This document shows, in pieces, positions 45,341 through 57,347 of a stretch of DNA of 64,000 nucleotides. The translations under genes and the position numbers were made by a program. Each line of letters starts with the position of its first letter. Positions within the stretch are counted from its first letter, which is position 1. Where the stretch lies: contig OX359245.1 of assembly GCA_947179485.1 (NCBI GenBank), positions 73,333,067 to 73,397,066 on the forward strand, read 5' to 3'. A model generated the notes under the pieces. That model did not search any database. It saw nothing but the letters and a program-made list of their open reading frames with translations, and was not told the DNA's origin. The DNA comes from Allacma fusca. Its lineage: Eukaryota > Arthropoda > Collembola > Symphypleona > Sminthuridae.

Positions 45341-45856
45341 TGTATTCGGCTGTTCGAACATAAATATTGCAGAGGCTGGTCAATGGCAGTCTATTGCCAG
45401 ATGTTGAATCACTTGGTCCTTGCCTCGTAGATGAGTTTGTCCACGCATCGTTTGGGGACAAAGTAAAAGGATACGTGGTTAAAGATCGAGATTATCGTTC
45501 CTACTTCCCCGATCTTGTTCAATTTCCAGCGTACAGACCGAATTATACCTCAAGGACGTTTTCCTCCCCAGTAGTTTTCTATTTAGGACCTCAAAAACGT
45601 TACACACATGACTGCCTTAATTGATGCAGTTGTGGGAGTGCAGTATCCAGGACCAGTAAAAGCCACAGGGGAAATGCAAAATTATAAACCTATTAATGAG
45701 AAAGATAACAGAGAAGTTCAGTGTCTATATATCCCTGTAGCAGTTGGTGGACATGCAAACCAACCATTAAATATCTTCAAAACAAATCATTCCAAATGTG
45801 ATGAGTGGCTTCGGATATTTCCAAGCACGTACTCCGAAGCAAAGGACCGTCTATGA
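45341..45856 (+). pseudogene. Plus-strand paralogue, part right of Gypsy insertion
   Basis: It begins in the middle of the crystallin-like motif (CIRLFEHKYCRGWSMAVY) directly at the element's target duplication. It then continues in two further frames: DEFVHASFGDK...SYFPDLVQF...FYLGPQKRYTHD, and VVGVQYP...LYIPVAVGG...NIF...SKCDEWLRIFPSTYS. Two frameshifts (about 45,400 and about 45,610) are needed to follow the alignment to the minus-strand copy at 32,904-33,618. So the gene is broken both by the insertion and by indels. Same weak family guess as for the minus-strand copy. Confidence 0.6.
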
Positions 45857-47952
45857 TTTGACGTGAAATTTAATTTTGAATACGAGAATGACAACAGTAC
45901 AACTCCTCAATTTGTTTATTATTATGTTTGGTCTTATATTACTAAAAATATTTACTTTGGACGATTTATTATATGAAAATTATATTAGTATTGTATTTCC
46001 TGGAAACAATTCTTCGATTCTTATCGACTATTCTTTGAGGGCTGGCGTATTCGAGATACAGATATATGGACACAATTCCAATTAAAATGAACCTTAAATG
46101 ATTTCGGTCTCAATTCGTATGTATTTGTTTTGTAAAATAAAAAATCCAATCCTATTTATTCAACTAGTTGCTCTCATTTCCAATATAATATGAATACTTC
46201 AAGTTATGAATATTGATGCCTGGAGCCACTAGAGCCCTGATAATGTTATGATTTTGCAACTAAATTTAAGCCAGAATGTGTTTGTAGTTTAGTACTCTAG
46301 TATTTAAAATACTTGTATTTAATGTTAGAAAAATGTCTTGCATGCTGTTTCACCTTAAAATCTTAGACGCCTACTAAAGGCCACCTCAGAAAATTACTGT
46401 CAAATTAATTGATTACCTAAATTATAGTGAATTCGTTATCAGAATTAGTCCTTGCTCTGCATCATTTGGGGGTGTCACAAAAGTAATGACTCGTTTTGAT
46501 CTCTAACCCAACGACGTGTTTTAGAGATTATTTTATTACTGGTTAAAACACGCGAAATTTCCTATATCAAAGCATCAAAGTACTGACACGTGCAAGACTT
46601 TTACAGCACCTTGCATTTGTGTGCACGTACGGAAAATTCAAACATGTCTGAAGTACTCTGAAAATTATCCAAATATCTGAAAATTTATTTAATAAGGAAA
46701 AAATTTCAGAATTACCCCATAGCCAAAATACATGGCACAAATTTCTGGCCAAAATGCTAGTCTTACAAAGTTTTGAGTCATTAAATTACACTTTACCTAA
46801 CTACGAAGTATGAAGTGAATATTTTATTTTAATTCAGAGATTTATTTGAAAAAATCATGACATTTAAACCAAACAACCTAAGTTCTCTGCAATCTAAGTA
46901 TTCCTGCTTCCCATCAAATACTTTACAAATACAAATAAACTTTAAATTCAGCTGCGAAGAGCTTTACATACATACATAATATGTAGTTTCATAATGGTTT
47001 TAATTACTAGTTAATAGAGATTGACGAGAACAAAGTCAATTTTCCGAAGGTGACCATGAATGCTCCCATGGGTAGATTTTCCTTCCCAAAGCATGTGTTG
47101 TTAAAACGTAAATAGTCAGAAGCAGGAATGCACAAACAAAACCGGAAGGCTGATATCTCCAACGCAAGTGAACTGTCCTATTTTTATTATTACCTGTATG
47201 TATATAATATTGACATGTGCTACGGACTATGTTCGAGTATAGTCTAGAAGCTATAAATCACGCTTCAGGAAAACCAAAACTTAAGAAGCAAGAGAATTAA
47301 AAATTCTCCCTCATAACGTGACTGTGTGCACTTACCGTGCATTTATTCCACGACTCAACAAGAGAAGTCTAGAATTATTACATCAATGTTTTTGCAACAA
47401 CAAAACAAATCACTTAGTTAATGCTGCCTAATCAAACAAAAATCGCGATATTCTCACTCATTATTAGGTATTTCTAGGCCCAATTCCCTTTCAAAGTACT
47501 TATTCAGAGTCGAGTATGAGAATTTGAGAAGTGCTGGACAATAATTCTCAACGAACGGGTTATTTAATGCTGTCGATAATTCAATGCTGCATGTTTTCTT
47601 CCAATTGATTTTTTTTCAATCTACTTCTTACACATCAAATCAGAACATTTGTACAATTGGGAAAAAGATCAGAGGCACAGGTCGAGTACCATGTAAATAC
47701 GTATCGACAGCTTACTGAAGCAGCATTGAATATTTTTTGTAACCTCAATGTGTATTCTAAAACGGATGAAAAACATAATTTGCTCTCGTACAGAAATTTT
47801 TAAGAAACAATGCTTGAGACAAATAGAAATAAACCCACTGAACATATGAAATAACATTGTGTAGAATTTTTATTTATTTATTGGGGGCAAAAAATTTTTA
47901 AATATTAAAAGACTTGGCATGTACGATTATATAATGATTCAAATACATTCAT
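45857..47952. other. Intergenic, first copy of a duplicated block
   Basis: No gene is supported. 46,092-46,560 matches 50,878-51,450, and 46,560-47,950 matches 53,310-55,035, both in direct orientation, with shared phrases such as 'gagccctgataatgtta' and 'gacttttacagcacct'-like sequence. Open frames at 45,876, 46,567 and 47,669 are not preserved in the second copy and are rejected. Confidence 0.55.
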
Positions 47953-49061
47953 CTAGATGCATCTAATGCTCGTGTCGAAACACTTATTATCACCTCCATA
48001 CCAGGGTGCCAAGTTATGTTTAGGTATTTTTCTGTACAACGCTGGGATATAAGACTGCTTCCTATTCCCAAATGTTTCAGACCGCCCCAGCGCTTTACTC
48101 GTCAAGGTTTTAGTGAGGCACAAAAAGTACTCAGAAATTGCATTCACTGTAAATGAAAAAATGTGATATTACATATTATACAGTATATATACATAGGTAC
48201 ATATAGTTGAATTGACCAACAATGTGAAGTCTAGCAATATGTAAAATCTTACAATTAATGTAAAAACCGTAGGCCACAGCATTGTCATATTTCTTGAAGC
48301 GCTTCCAAAATTTCAGCATAAGTCTAGAACCTATGAACATTCAAGATGTAAAACAGGAAATAAATCCTTGGTTAAAAAATTTTTATTGGACAAAACAAAT
48401 CTCAAATTTTTTAACAAATTTTTTAAAAATTTGAATTGGACTTTGATCCGTATATACTTGCACTGGTGGACATCATTTTGAGGTTGAAATCATCAAAATC
48501 GATTATAAGTACAAATTCATCTACTTTAGTTTCATCCCCGTCAATATTTACTACACTGGAGTTACTAATTCGTTCCAAGCAACCGTAAAATACATCTTCA
48601 AAGCGTTCCAACTCGCTCTCGAGCTTGTCTTGAACTTCAGAAAGACCAAACACGTCCCAATGTCCGATTTCTATGACTATGACTAAAACGAGAGTGGATA
48701 ATTAAGGCAACATATTCTTAACAGGAAAATAAAAACACGTATCAATTATAATAATAAATATGTATATGAATTTGATTACTTGGTAAATCGTCAAAATCAT
48801 ATCCACTAAAGTAATAGGGGAGAGCTTTGAACACATCAATGGTGTCTTCGCTGGCTACGTTATATTGTTTACGATCAGCTAAATCAGTGTCGGTCTGTAT
48901 AGAATAAAATGTTAAGCATGTACACCTATTACATTAACCCGTAGAAGGAGACTAAATTGATAGGAACCTTGGATTTTCAAATTTATTTTTGATTGGTTTT
49001 ATAAAATTTACCAAATTACACTCCTTTTCTGCAAAAATGAGGGCTGGAATTAAAATAGTGA
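47953..49061 (-). CDS. Secreted CRAL-TRIO (SEC14-like) lipid-binding protein
   Basis: Five consecutive minus-strand exons fit together in phase: 49,061-49,012, 48,894-48,780, 48,682-48,458, 48,330-48,253 and 48,146-47,953 (about 220 aa). The first gives a hydrophobic signal-type end (ILIPALIFA). An upstream exon with the ATG was not found, so the gene is 5' partial. The CRAL-TRIO landmarks follow in order: YYFSGYDFDDLP, IGHWDVFGL, EFVLIIDFDDFNLKMM, an INLNAISEYF segment, and the closing IPKHNLAPWYGG. This fold carries a hydrophobic ligand in a pocket; arthropods have many members, several secreted. All junctions are GT-AG. A broken copy lies at 55,795-56,478. Confidence 0.75.
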
Positions 49062-49972
49062 CTGTAAAAAAACTGATGGATTGTATGTTATTAAGAGTTT
49101 ACGGATCTGTATAGATGTTTGGCAAGGGATGGCGTCTTAATTGAAAATTTAGAGCAAGGGAAAGATTACTTGTGTAGAATTACTGCCTAATAGAATCGAC
49201 ACAGAATGTGAGCTCAACTAAGACAGGAAGTGAACTAGAGTAACGTAGGAATGTCTTTGGAGCAATTATATAAATCACAGGAAAATGTCCATTGGAAGTC
49301 TGAAACTTGCAATAGAAAATTTCCTGTGATTAATAAAATGATTTTAGTTAAGTTGCAAGAATTATTACTTCGAACGACAGCTAATCCTTGAAAAGTAAAA
49401 TTACATGATTGGGAAATTAATAGTTCAGGTTAGTTCAGTTTTAATGAGGAAACTGTTCGGAACTGAGCAAAAATTCAGTGTTGTTTAATGGGAACATAGA
49501 AATTGATGAACTTCAATAGAAACTTCTAAACCACAGTGCATAATTGCAGTTCCATTAAATATGACATTGTTTGAAAATTAAAGTGTGCGAAAATTTTAGT
49601 GTTACGCAAATACTTGATTTATTACTTTTAACTCTTGAATTATTACTGAACTTTGAGTCCAGTCCAACATCTTTTAAGAACAGTCGTACCCAGGCATGTG
49701 TAACATCGTGCCGGTTTCATATAAGTGATATCCTGTACTGTGGTACAGTACGGGTTACCTAAGGGTTTCCCTCAGGCTATTTCTAGATCACTGTGTTAAA
49801 GGCAAAAACCGACAACGAAAACGTGTTCAACATCATACCAGGAGCTTAAATAATTTTTTTGAGCCCATTCGGGTCATAGGACACCCGGCTAAGGTTAGCA
49901 TGGTTACATTTCGATAACTGCCGATTTTGCAGTTGAATTAGATCCAAACGAAATGTAAATCAACTTAAGGCT
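49062..49972. other. Gene-free stretch upstream of the CRAL-TRIO gene
   Basis: It should contain the missing first exon and promoter of the CRAL-TRIO gene, but no ATG exon with a phase-1 donor could be fixed. No repeat recognised. Confidence 0.4.
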
Positions 49973-49974
49973 TA

Positions 49975-50777
49975 CACAATAAAACCTGTATATAATGGCC
50001 GTTTGTATAATGGATTTCTGTTAATAGTGGTCACAATTTACTTCCCGGTCCTACCTCCTATCCTTTAACATAGAGAACTCCCTCCATACAATGGTTTTCT
50101 GTGTATTGGAAACCTGCTCATAGTGGGCTAATTAACATACCCCTTCAGTTAAAAATGCAGCTTGAAGGACGTGTATACAGTGGTCAACCAGTCAGAACAA
50201 AGGGATACAACTTGCGCGAACCCGACCCAATAATACAGCTGCTTGAGTTTAACACAACTAAAGGCATTCGGACTACGCTTTTAAGTATTTGAAGTGGTTT
50301 CTTGTTGTATGTATATGTACCACATTAAATGATTATATATATATTGGGTCCATTGTATTTCAGTACCTTGGTTCTTATTAGTGCTTTGAAGTATTTTAAA
50401 TTAATTACAAGTGGTTTTTAATCACTGTAATATAATTATTAGTTGCTTTGCAAGACATCAAATAATTTTGTAATGATACGATCGAAGTTACGCAAAGTTC
50501 TCAATCTCTCTAAGAAACTTAAAATTATTGAAAGTATTGAAAATGGCAAATGAGTGAGCTTGTTGAATATTTAAAAATATCCAAACAATTAGCGACTACT
50601 TAAAACAGTAGACTAACTGGTTTTCAATAACGTGTATAAGTAAAACTTTGCCGGATTCGCGCTGGTATGCCCGTATTTGTATAGTGACCCACGACCACTA
50701 TATACTTATATAGTGGTCCCTATCTATAGTGGTCAAATTTGTTTCCCTAGGAAAACTATTGTGTACAGGTTTTACTG
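49975..50777. mobile_element. Pogo/Tigger-like non-autonomous Tc1-mariner element
   Basis: Ends are inverted: left cacaataaaacctgta, right (reverse complement) cagtaaaacctgta, each next to a TA (49,973-49,974 and 50,778-50,779), the Tc1/mariner target duplication. Inside each end the word 'atagtggtc' recurs several times (about 50,020-50,190 and 50,695-50,745). The CAGTA-AAACCT start is typical of pogo/Tigger elements. No transposase is encoded; the 63-codon frame at 50,101 is not recognisable. About 800 bp. Confidence 0.7.
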
Positions 50778-50877
50778 TAATTTGTTGCTTTACTGCTAAC
50801 ATACATATCCGGAGGTACAGGAACCGGGTAATAAAATAATATCGCTTGTAATCAGTTGAAGCCAGTCAAAGCAGGGT

Positions 50878-51590
50878 TTCAGTTTTAATTCGATTGTATT
50901 TGTTTTGTAAAATAAAAACTCCAATCCAATATATTCAACTATTTGCCGTCAATTCCAATATAATTTAAATACTCCAAATTATGAATATTATTAACTGGAG
51001 CTAATAGAGCCCTGATAATGTTACGATTTTGCATCTAAATTTAAGCCAGAAAATGTTATAATTCGTCAATTTTAAATTCAAAGAACCCCAGTGCAATCCA
51101 GGACCGATTTTATAAAGGTATTAGTTTTTAATGTATATAAATTAGCATCATAATCGCTGAGTATGACTTGTTGATTCACTTTAATTGTCATTAGGGGTAC
51201 TCTAGTACTCAATGTATTTAATATTAGAGAAATGTCACGCATGTTGTTTCGCCTTAAAATTTTAGACCCCTACTAATCCACTTCAGAAAATTACTGACAA
51301 ATTAATTGATTACCTAAATTATAGTGAATTCGTTATCACAATTAGTCCTTGCTCTGTATCTTTTTGTGGTGCCACAAAAGTAATATGACGATTTGAATTT
51401 ATTCCAACCCAACGAGGCTTTTTAAAGCATGATTTACGACTGGTTAAAACATTCAATTTTAAGAATTAACGTGGTTTACTTCGATATCTCGCCAAATTTC
51501 CGATACTAAGGAATTCGATATCGATACAGTATTCAAATATATTTAATATTGTAACCCATTTAAGACTCGTTCCCACTCCTATGTACCAGG
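50878..51590. repeat. Second copy of duplicated block, left part
   Basis: Direct repeat of 46,092-46,560 with moderate divergence and small indels. No gene. The right-hand continuation of the block resumes after the inserted elements at about 53,310. Confidence 0.6.
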
Positions 51591-51601
51591 TTGCATAGAT
51601 G

Positions 51602-52393
51602 CCAGAGCTGCGTTCATGTTGGGTTCAAATAACGATTTGAACATGAAAATGACTCGAACATGGAAATTTTAAACAAACCACGATGTGAACATGACCTGAG
51701 TACTTCAAGTTTACGTTGTAACTTGACCACAAAAGTATGAAAAGTTCAAGTTAATTTCACCGAACTTGCACATGGTGCTAACATGAAGAGCAAGTTAGCT
51801 CCGTTACTTGACCTGAACATGCACTTGAACTTGAACATGAACACGAATTTAAAGTCATGCTAGTAAAAAAGAAATTAAGTAAGGACTTAACATTGTAACC
51901 TTTTGGAATGCATTGCTGTGTTAGCTTAAAATGCAATAAACAAAATTAATAACCATAATATTTTTATCAACTTTCCCCGAGGGTTTTCTCTGAAACTCTG
52001 ACCGCCGGACATTTTTTCGGTCAGCTTTAATGTGGGTCACTTTTAATACCTTAGTTTTATGAGCTATTGATTTTATTTACTGTATTTCAGCTTTATGAGA
52101 TGGATTTAGTTTACCATGCGGTTAATGGGAATAAGCACGTTGAGTTTTTTTACACATGCGTGTGTTGTAGATGCTCCTATTTGCAAACCGTTGAAAATAT
52201 AATTCGGGTACAAGCTGCTAATAAAGGATATCTTACGATCACGTTTTGTTGCTAACATCAACTTGAAATGACATGTTCATGATCAAGTTGGATCAACATT
52301 GATCAAGTTAAAATAATCGGCAAACCGAACTTGACATGAAATTGACCTTGACATCAACATGTCAAGTTTTAACATGAATTTGCACGCAGCTTG
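51602..52393. mobile_element. hAT-type MITE
   Basis: Inverted ends ccagagctgcgttcatgtt (left) and caagctgcgtgcaaattcatg-type (right, reverse-complemented) are flanked by an 8-bp near-duplication, catagatg (51,594-51,601) and gatagatg (52,394-52,401). Subterminal arrays of 'gaacatgaac', 'cttgaac' and 'aacttgac' fill 51,620-51,850 and 52,258-52,380. This is the same architecture as the elements at 2,334 and 4,453 but with a different repeated word. The core has no transposase. Confidence 0.6.
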
Positions 52394-52401
52394 GATAGAT
52401 G

Positions 52402-53309
52402 GACACCCTCATGAGGGAAGATTGCAACGCTCAAGCTCACCCGAATGAGGAAAACGATTTAATCACTGTTTGAAAATGACCGCTTGTCTATTTGTTATGC
52501 TCTCATTGAAATGAGTGTAAGGGTAGTATGTACTCGTACTGTAATCCCGAAGTGAGTGTGAGAGGATTTATCGTACTCACAGCACCGCCGCACGCGTAAA
52601 TAAATACACATTATAATGACATCTATTGGCACGGGAATGAATTGCTGACGTATTTTGAACTGCTGTTTGAAATATTCCGTTCATATTTTGGAAAGCTAGT
52701 TATAATCAATTTTCAATTCTCAGTCAACTGGCTCGAAGATACAAAGCTTCTTCCGGAGCAGATGAGCTGCTTTTTGGGATTGCAGGCGCTTTGCTGGTAG
52801 GTAGTCGAGCTAGAATGGCGTCTGAAACTATTGAGTGTATACTGTGCTATTGCGGCTATCGTATTTTCAATTTTTTCAAATAACCAGAACTAAAATTTCT
52901 GTTTTTGGTAATACAAACTATTCGAATTCTTAAGTAACACCAGTATTGATAACTAATCAATGCGTGCCTTTTTGTTTTTAATTTATCCGTATAGACTGTG
53001 CGACGAAAGTCTAGCATTAAAATGTGTATTGCATTAATGTACATATAAAATATCAAAGAATAGTACACAATAAAACTAGCCGAACCCAATGTACGTGCAG
53101 ATTGAATGAGCGCACTCATGCGTGAGAGCTTAAAATTATTTCTTGGTGCGCTCCTGAGCGTCAGGGCGATTACAAAATGTATACAAAATTTTGAAGTGAT
53201 GTGAGTGCGATGGAGGTGTGCTTCATGGACAATGACCGTGAGTTGAGGGTGAGCGAAATTATAATGTACATCTATGCCTGGGTGTCACCCGTTCGACAAC
53301 TGCAGTCCA
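52402..53309. other. Gene-free stretch with scattered gtgag/ctcac words
   Basis: No gene. 'ctcac', 'gtgag' and 'actcat' words recur near 52,430-52,590 and 53,105-53,260, and the right end (catctatgcctggg) is inverted relative to ccaggttgcatagatg at 51,587. This may be an older element into which the hAT MITE inserted, but no target duplication was found for an outer element. Confidence 0.35.
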
Positions 53310-55043
53310 TAAACGAAGTACTGACACATGGAACGCTTTTATAGCACCTTGCCGGTGTGTGCACATATGGATAATACCAACATGCTGGAAATACTCTGAA
53401 AATTACCAAAAAATCGGAAAAATTACTTTATAAGGAAAAACTGCAAGGAATCCCCCATGGCCAAAGTGCATGGCAAAAATTTCTGACCTAAATTCCAGTC
53501 TTACAAAGTGTTGCGTCATTAAATTACACGTTACCTATCTACGAAATATGAAGTGCATATTTTATTATAATTCAGCGATTTATTTTAAAAAGTCATGGGA
53601 TGTAATCCAAACTACTGCCCTTGTTGCAAGTCTAAGTATTCCTGCTGCCCATCAAATAAGTGTTTTCAGCTGTATGCAGCTTTACATTAACGCATATAAA
53701 GTTTCGTATTGTTTTAAATTATTAGATAGTTAGGATTGATTTGAAGAACGACAATGTTCTGGAAGGTGTCCATGAATGTGAAGAGAATGAGAACAAGTCA
53801 TAATGTATGAGAGGCATAATAGACATGCATGTGGCTATGTAATGTACGAGTAAATGATCAAGTGACAGTGTTAACTATTCTGATTAGATATAATAAATTG
53901 AGGTAAAACAATGTAAACGAACTTCCTTATCACTTGGTGAAGTTTTCCTTTGTAGCTCTCTACAAAGTTTAAACCAGTCTGTGATTGACACTCCTCTGAA
54001 TAGGAATAACACTAAACCTAAGGAAGACCATGCTGAGAATACTATGCTCATTCATTCATTGCATATCCTAAGTCTATTTGAGAGGGCATTAAAGAATTAT
54101 GTCACATACACTACAAATGCTCCCATAGGTAGATTTTCCATCCAAAAATTTGTTAACACGTGAATAGTCAGAATCTGGAATGCACATACAAAACTAGAAT
54201 GCTGATGTGTACCTCCATTGCAATTGAACTGCTCCATTTTTATTATTATTTGTACATATGTTTGACACGTGATACGGTCTATGTTTGAGTATGGCCTAGA
54301 AGCTCAAATCACCCGTCAGGCAAACCAACAACACAAGAAGGAAGAGAAATGCAACCTCTCCCTCTTCTAGTGCTAGTGTGCACACTTTTTTTATTTGTTC
54401 CACGACTGAACAAGAAAAGCTCAGAATTTTTACAACTTCGTTTGTGCAACAACACTTGATAAAACAAAATAAAACTTCCTCAGCGATAGATATTCTCACT
54501 AATAGCTATTTCTGAGTCCAATTCGCTCTAAAGATACTCACAATCTGTGTCGAGTATCAGCATTCTAGAAATGCTGGACAATTAATATTCTCAACGAGAG
54601 GACTATACAAAGCTACCGATCATTCCTTGCTGCATTTTTTCTTCCTATTGTTTTTTTTCGGTGTTATTCTTACAATAAATCAGAACGTTTGTGCAGCTGG
54701 GAAATATCTCAGTGGTATAGGTCGAATCGAGCACTTATATGTACCCAGAACTTACTGAAGTGGCGTTGAATAATTCTTGAAATCTCAATGTATACTTTAC
54801 AATAGATGAAAAACATAATTTGCTCTCCAGCAGGAATGTTTGAGAAACATTGCTTGAGACAAAAAGAAATTAATCTAATATGTGTAAAATGTATACGTTT
54901 ATACGTATGTATATATAACGAAAATATGAAATTACATTGTGTAGGATTTTTATTTATTTACTGGGGGCACAAAATTTTTAAATATAAAAAGACTTGGGAT
55001 GTACGGTTATAAAATATTTAAAATACATTTAACTAGAAGCAAG
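53310..55043. repeat. Second copy of duplicated block, middle part
   Basis: Direct repeat of about 46,560-47,950, with several indels. Open frames at 53,470, 53,981, 54,296 and 54,806 are not conserved between the two copies and are not called. Confidence 0.6.
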
Positions 55044-55046
55044 TTA

Positions 55047-55794
55047 GGGAGAGGTCACTAATGACATCACTTTCACAAACGTAAATACTTCACCCACCCA
55101 CCCTATCGTCACTTGCCGTCACTCTCTGTTTGAGGCACCTACCCACCCTATAAAGTGATGTCACAAAGGATCGCAAAATATCATCTTTTGCTCAACAAAG
55201 TTTTGCGGTGCCACCCAATGAGTACTGGTGGATATTTGCGATACCAGATATATTGTCAAATTTGAACTTAAATTGGAGAAGAAAACGTTGTAGGACTTTG
55301 ATTATTTAATAATAATTCAAATAGGTGGAATTAAAATATTTTGGTTCACAATAACATTGTTGCAGCAAATAATAATGTTTTTTGCTCTCATTTACACCTT
55401 ATTGATCAAAATATAAATTTTGGCTACGCTTTATAAAACTCCATATATGAATGAAAATACTGCGCACGATCAAATTAAACAACGCCCGATGTTTAATATT
55501 TAAAACAAAATAATAACAACTGTTGTCGGTAAAAGGATGCTTATTGTTAGTCAGTTTTAACACGAATATAGTGCGTATTTACTATTCAAACTGCAATACG
55601 CAGCAATAATGTGACAAGCAACCCGCAATAATACTAGCATTTGTCGTTGTTGCTAAAGGATCTCAACCTTAACGCAGATGGAGTCGGTGACGTCACTTTC
55701 CCAACAAACCACCCTACTACTACGTCATGTCGCGTCACTTTTAAGTGTTACCACCCCTCCCACTCAAAATATGACGTCATTAGTGACCTGCCCC
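55047..55794. mobile_element. PIF/Harbinger-type MITE, 748 bp
   Basis: Terminal inverted repeats start gggagaggtcactaatgac (left) and ggggcaggtcactaatgac (right, reverse-complemented) and are flanked by TTA on both sides (55,044-55,046 and 55,795-55,797). GG-starting ends with a TWA target duplication are diagnostic of PIF/Harbinger. Extra tgacgtcac-type words repeat just inside the ends. No transposase or Myb-like gene inside; short frames at 55,641 and 55,678 span the right end and are rejected. The homologous empty site is at about 47,960. Confidence 0.85.
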
Positions 55795-56478
55795 TTATGC
55801 TCGTGTCGAAGCACTTACTATCACGTCCATACCAGGGTACCACGTTATGTTTGGGCATTTTTCTGTACAACACCAGGATATATGACTGTTTCGTATTCCC
55901 AAATGTTTCAGCCCGCCCAACGCTCTACTCGTCAAGGTTTTGGTGTGGCTCAAAAAGTACTCAGAAATTGCATTCACTGTAAATGAGAAAGTTAAAGTTA
56001 TGCGCATTATATACACATATGTATGTTCATTAAATTGACCAAAAATTGTAGTCTAGCAATGTGTAAAATCCTACAATTTATGTAAAAACCGTAGAACACG
56101 GCATTGTCATATTTCTTGAAGCACTTCCAAAGTCGCAGCATAAGTGCGGAACCTAATACGTGTTGCGAAACAGGAAATTTATGTTTTATAAGACATTGCG
56201 TTTTGGACAAAACTAATATCACAATTTTGTAAAATTTGAACAAGGTATTTGGACCGTACTTGCACTGGTGGACATCATCTTGAGATTGAACTCATCCATG
56301 ATAATTACATATTCGTCTATTTTAATTTCAATCCCGTCAATGTTCATTATACTGGAGTTAGTGATTCGTTCCAAGCAACCGTAAAATACGTCTTCAAAGC
56401 GCTTCAACTCACTCTCGAGCTTGTCTGGAACTTTAAAGAGAGCAAACACGTCCCAATGTCCGATTTCTATGACTATGA
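55795..56478 (-). pseudogene. CRAL-TRIO pseudogene
   Basis: Three exons equivalent to those of the intact copy are visible: 56,478-56,260 (219 nt; 6 nt shorter, in frame), 56,152-56,075 (78 nt) and 55,976-55,795. The last has a one-base deletion (GGGG to GGG at the ALG codon region), so the closing IP...YGG motif is lost, and the frame runs into a TAA supplied by the target duplication of the Harbinger MITE. The 115-nt exon and signal-peptide exon are absent because the duplication ends near 56,550. Non-functional on three counts. Confidence 0.8.
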
Positions 56479-56549
56479 CTAAAACGAGTGTGGATAATTA
56501 AAGCAACATATTTGTAAAAGGAAAATAAAATCACGTGTCAAGTATAATA

Positions 56550-57347
56550 ATAAATATATAACGTAAATTGCCAAAAAAAGGCATCTGGGGAAACAAGGCA
56601 AGGTTAAAATAAAGCCACGAATATATATAGGCTCGAGAATTACTGTCATTATAAATATGTTCTGGGAAAACGAGGTCACTTGTATTCACTATTAACAACA
56701 GTGTATAGGTATGTATGCTTTAATAATGGAAGAAAAGCTGACAATTAGTGAGATTCTTCAGTGGTTTATGTATAGCTGCAAATAATTCATAAAAAAGATT
56801 TGCTAATTAATTTTTTTAGCTAATGTTGTCAGGATCATCATTGAGCTCCAGAGATCTGACAACATAAATTTTTCAAAATTTTGTGAAAATAATAAACTCA
56901 AAATATTATAAAACTAAGTAATTAATGAGAGCTGAATGAATAAATGATACTATTCCGAAATAATAAAGCCCATGCACAGTATTGAGCTTGATCAATTGAA
57001 ATTGATTAATTGAAAATTAATTACATGTAATTACAGTATATACTATATTCCCATAAAGAAGCAGTACGTACGTGTTACAGTATGTACATCTAGGAAGAGA
57101 AAGAAATAATTTATTTCGCGGATACAACAATGATATTTGCCTTACGACACAGTACATAATTTTTAAACAATTTTGTTACACATAAATGTGTGTTTCAAAA
57201 TTATTAATATAAATATAATTATTAATTGTACAAATGATCCTATCATATAATACCCACGAACAAATAATTAAAAAATAATAAACAATAATACAAACGTAAA
57301 TAATTAATACAACAAAAAATAAATGAATGCAATTTAAAAAAAATGAA
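56550..57347. other. AT-rich gene-free stretch
   Basis: No gene or repeat recognised. Very AT-rich from 57,000 onward. Open frames at 56,479 and 57,176 (minus) are low-complexity and hydrophobic by composition. Confidence 0.45.

Noticed and set aside
47669..47857. Minus-strand 62-codon frame downstream of the CRAL-TRIO gene
   Set aside because: Not preserved in the duplicated copy near 54,740-54,900, and the CRAL-TRIO gene already has a stop upstream.
51587..53283. An outer element enclosing the hAT MITE, with ends ccaggttgcatagatg and its inverse
   Set aside because: The inverted ends match only roughly and no target-site duplication was found.
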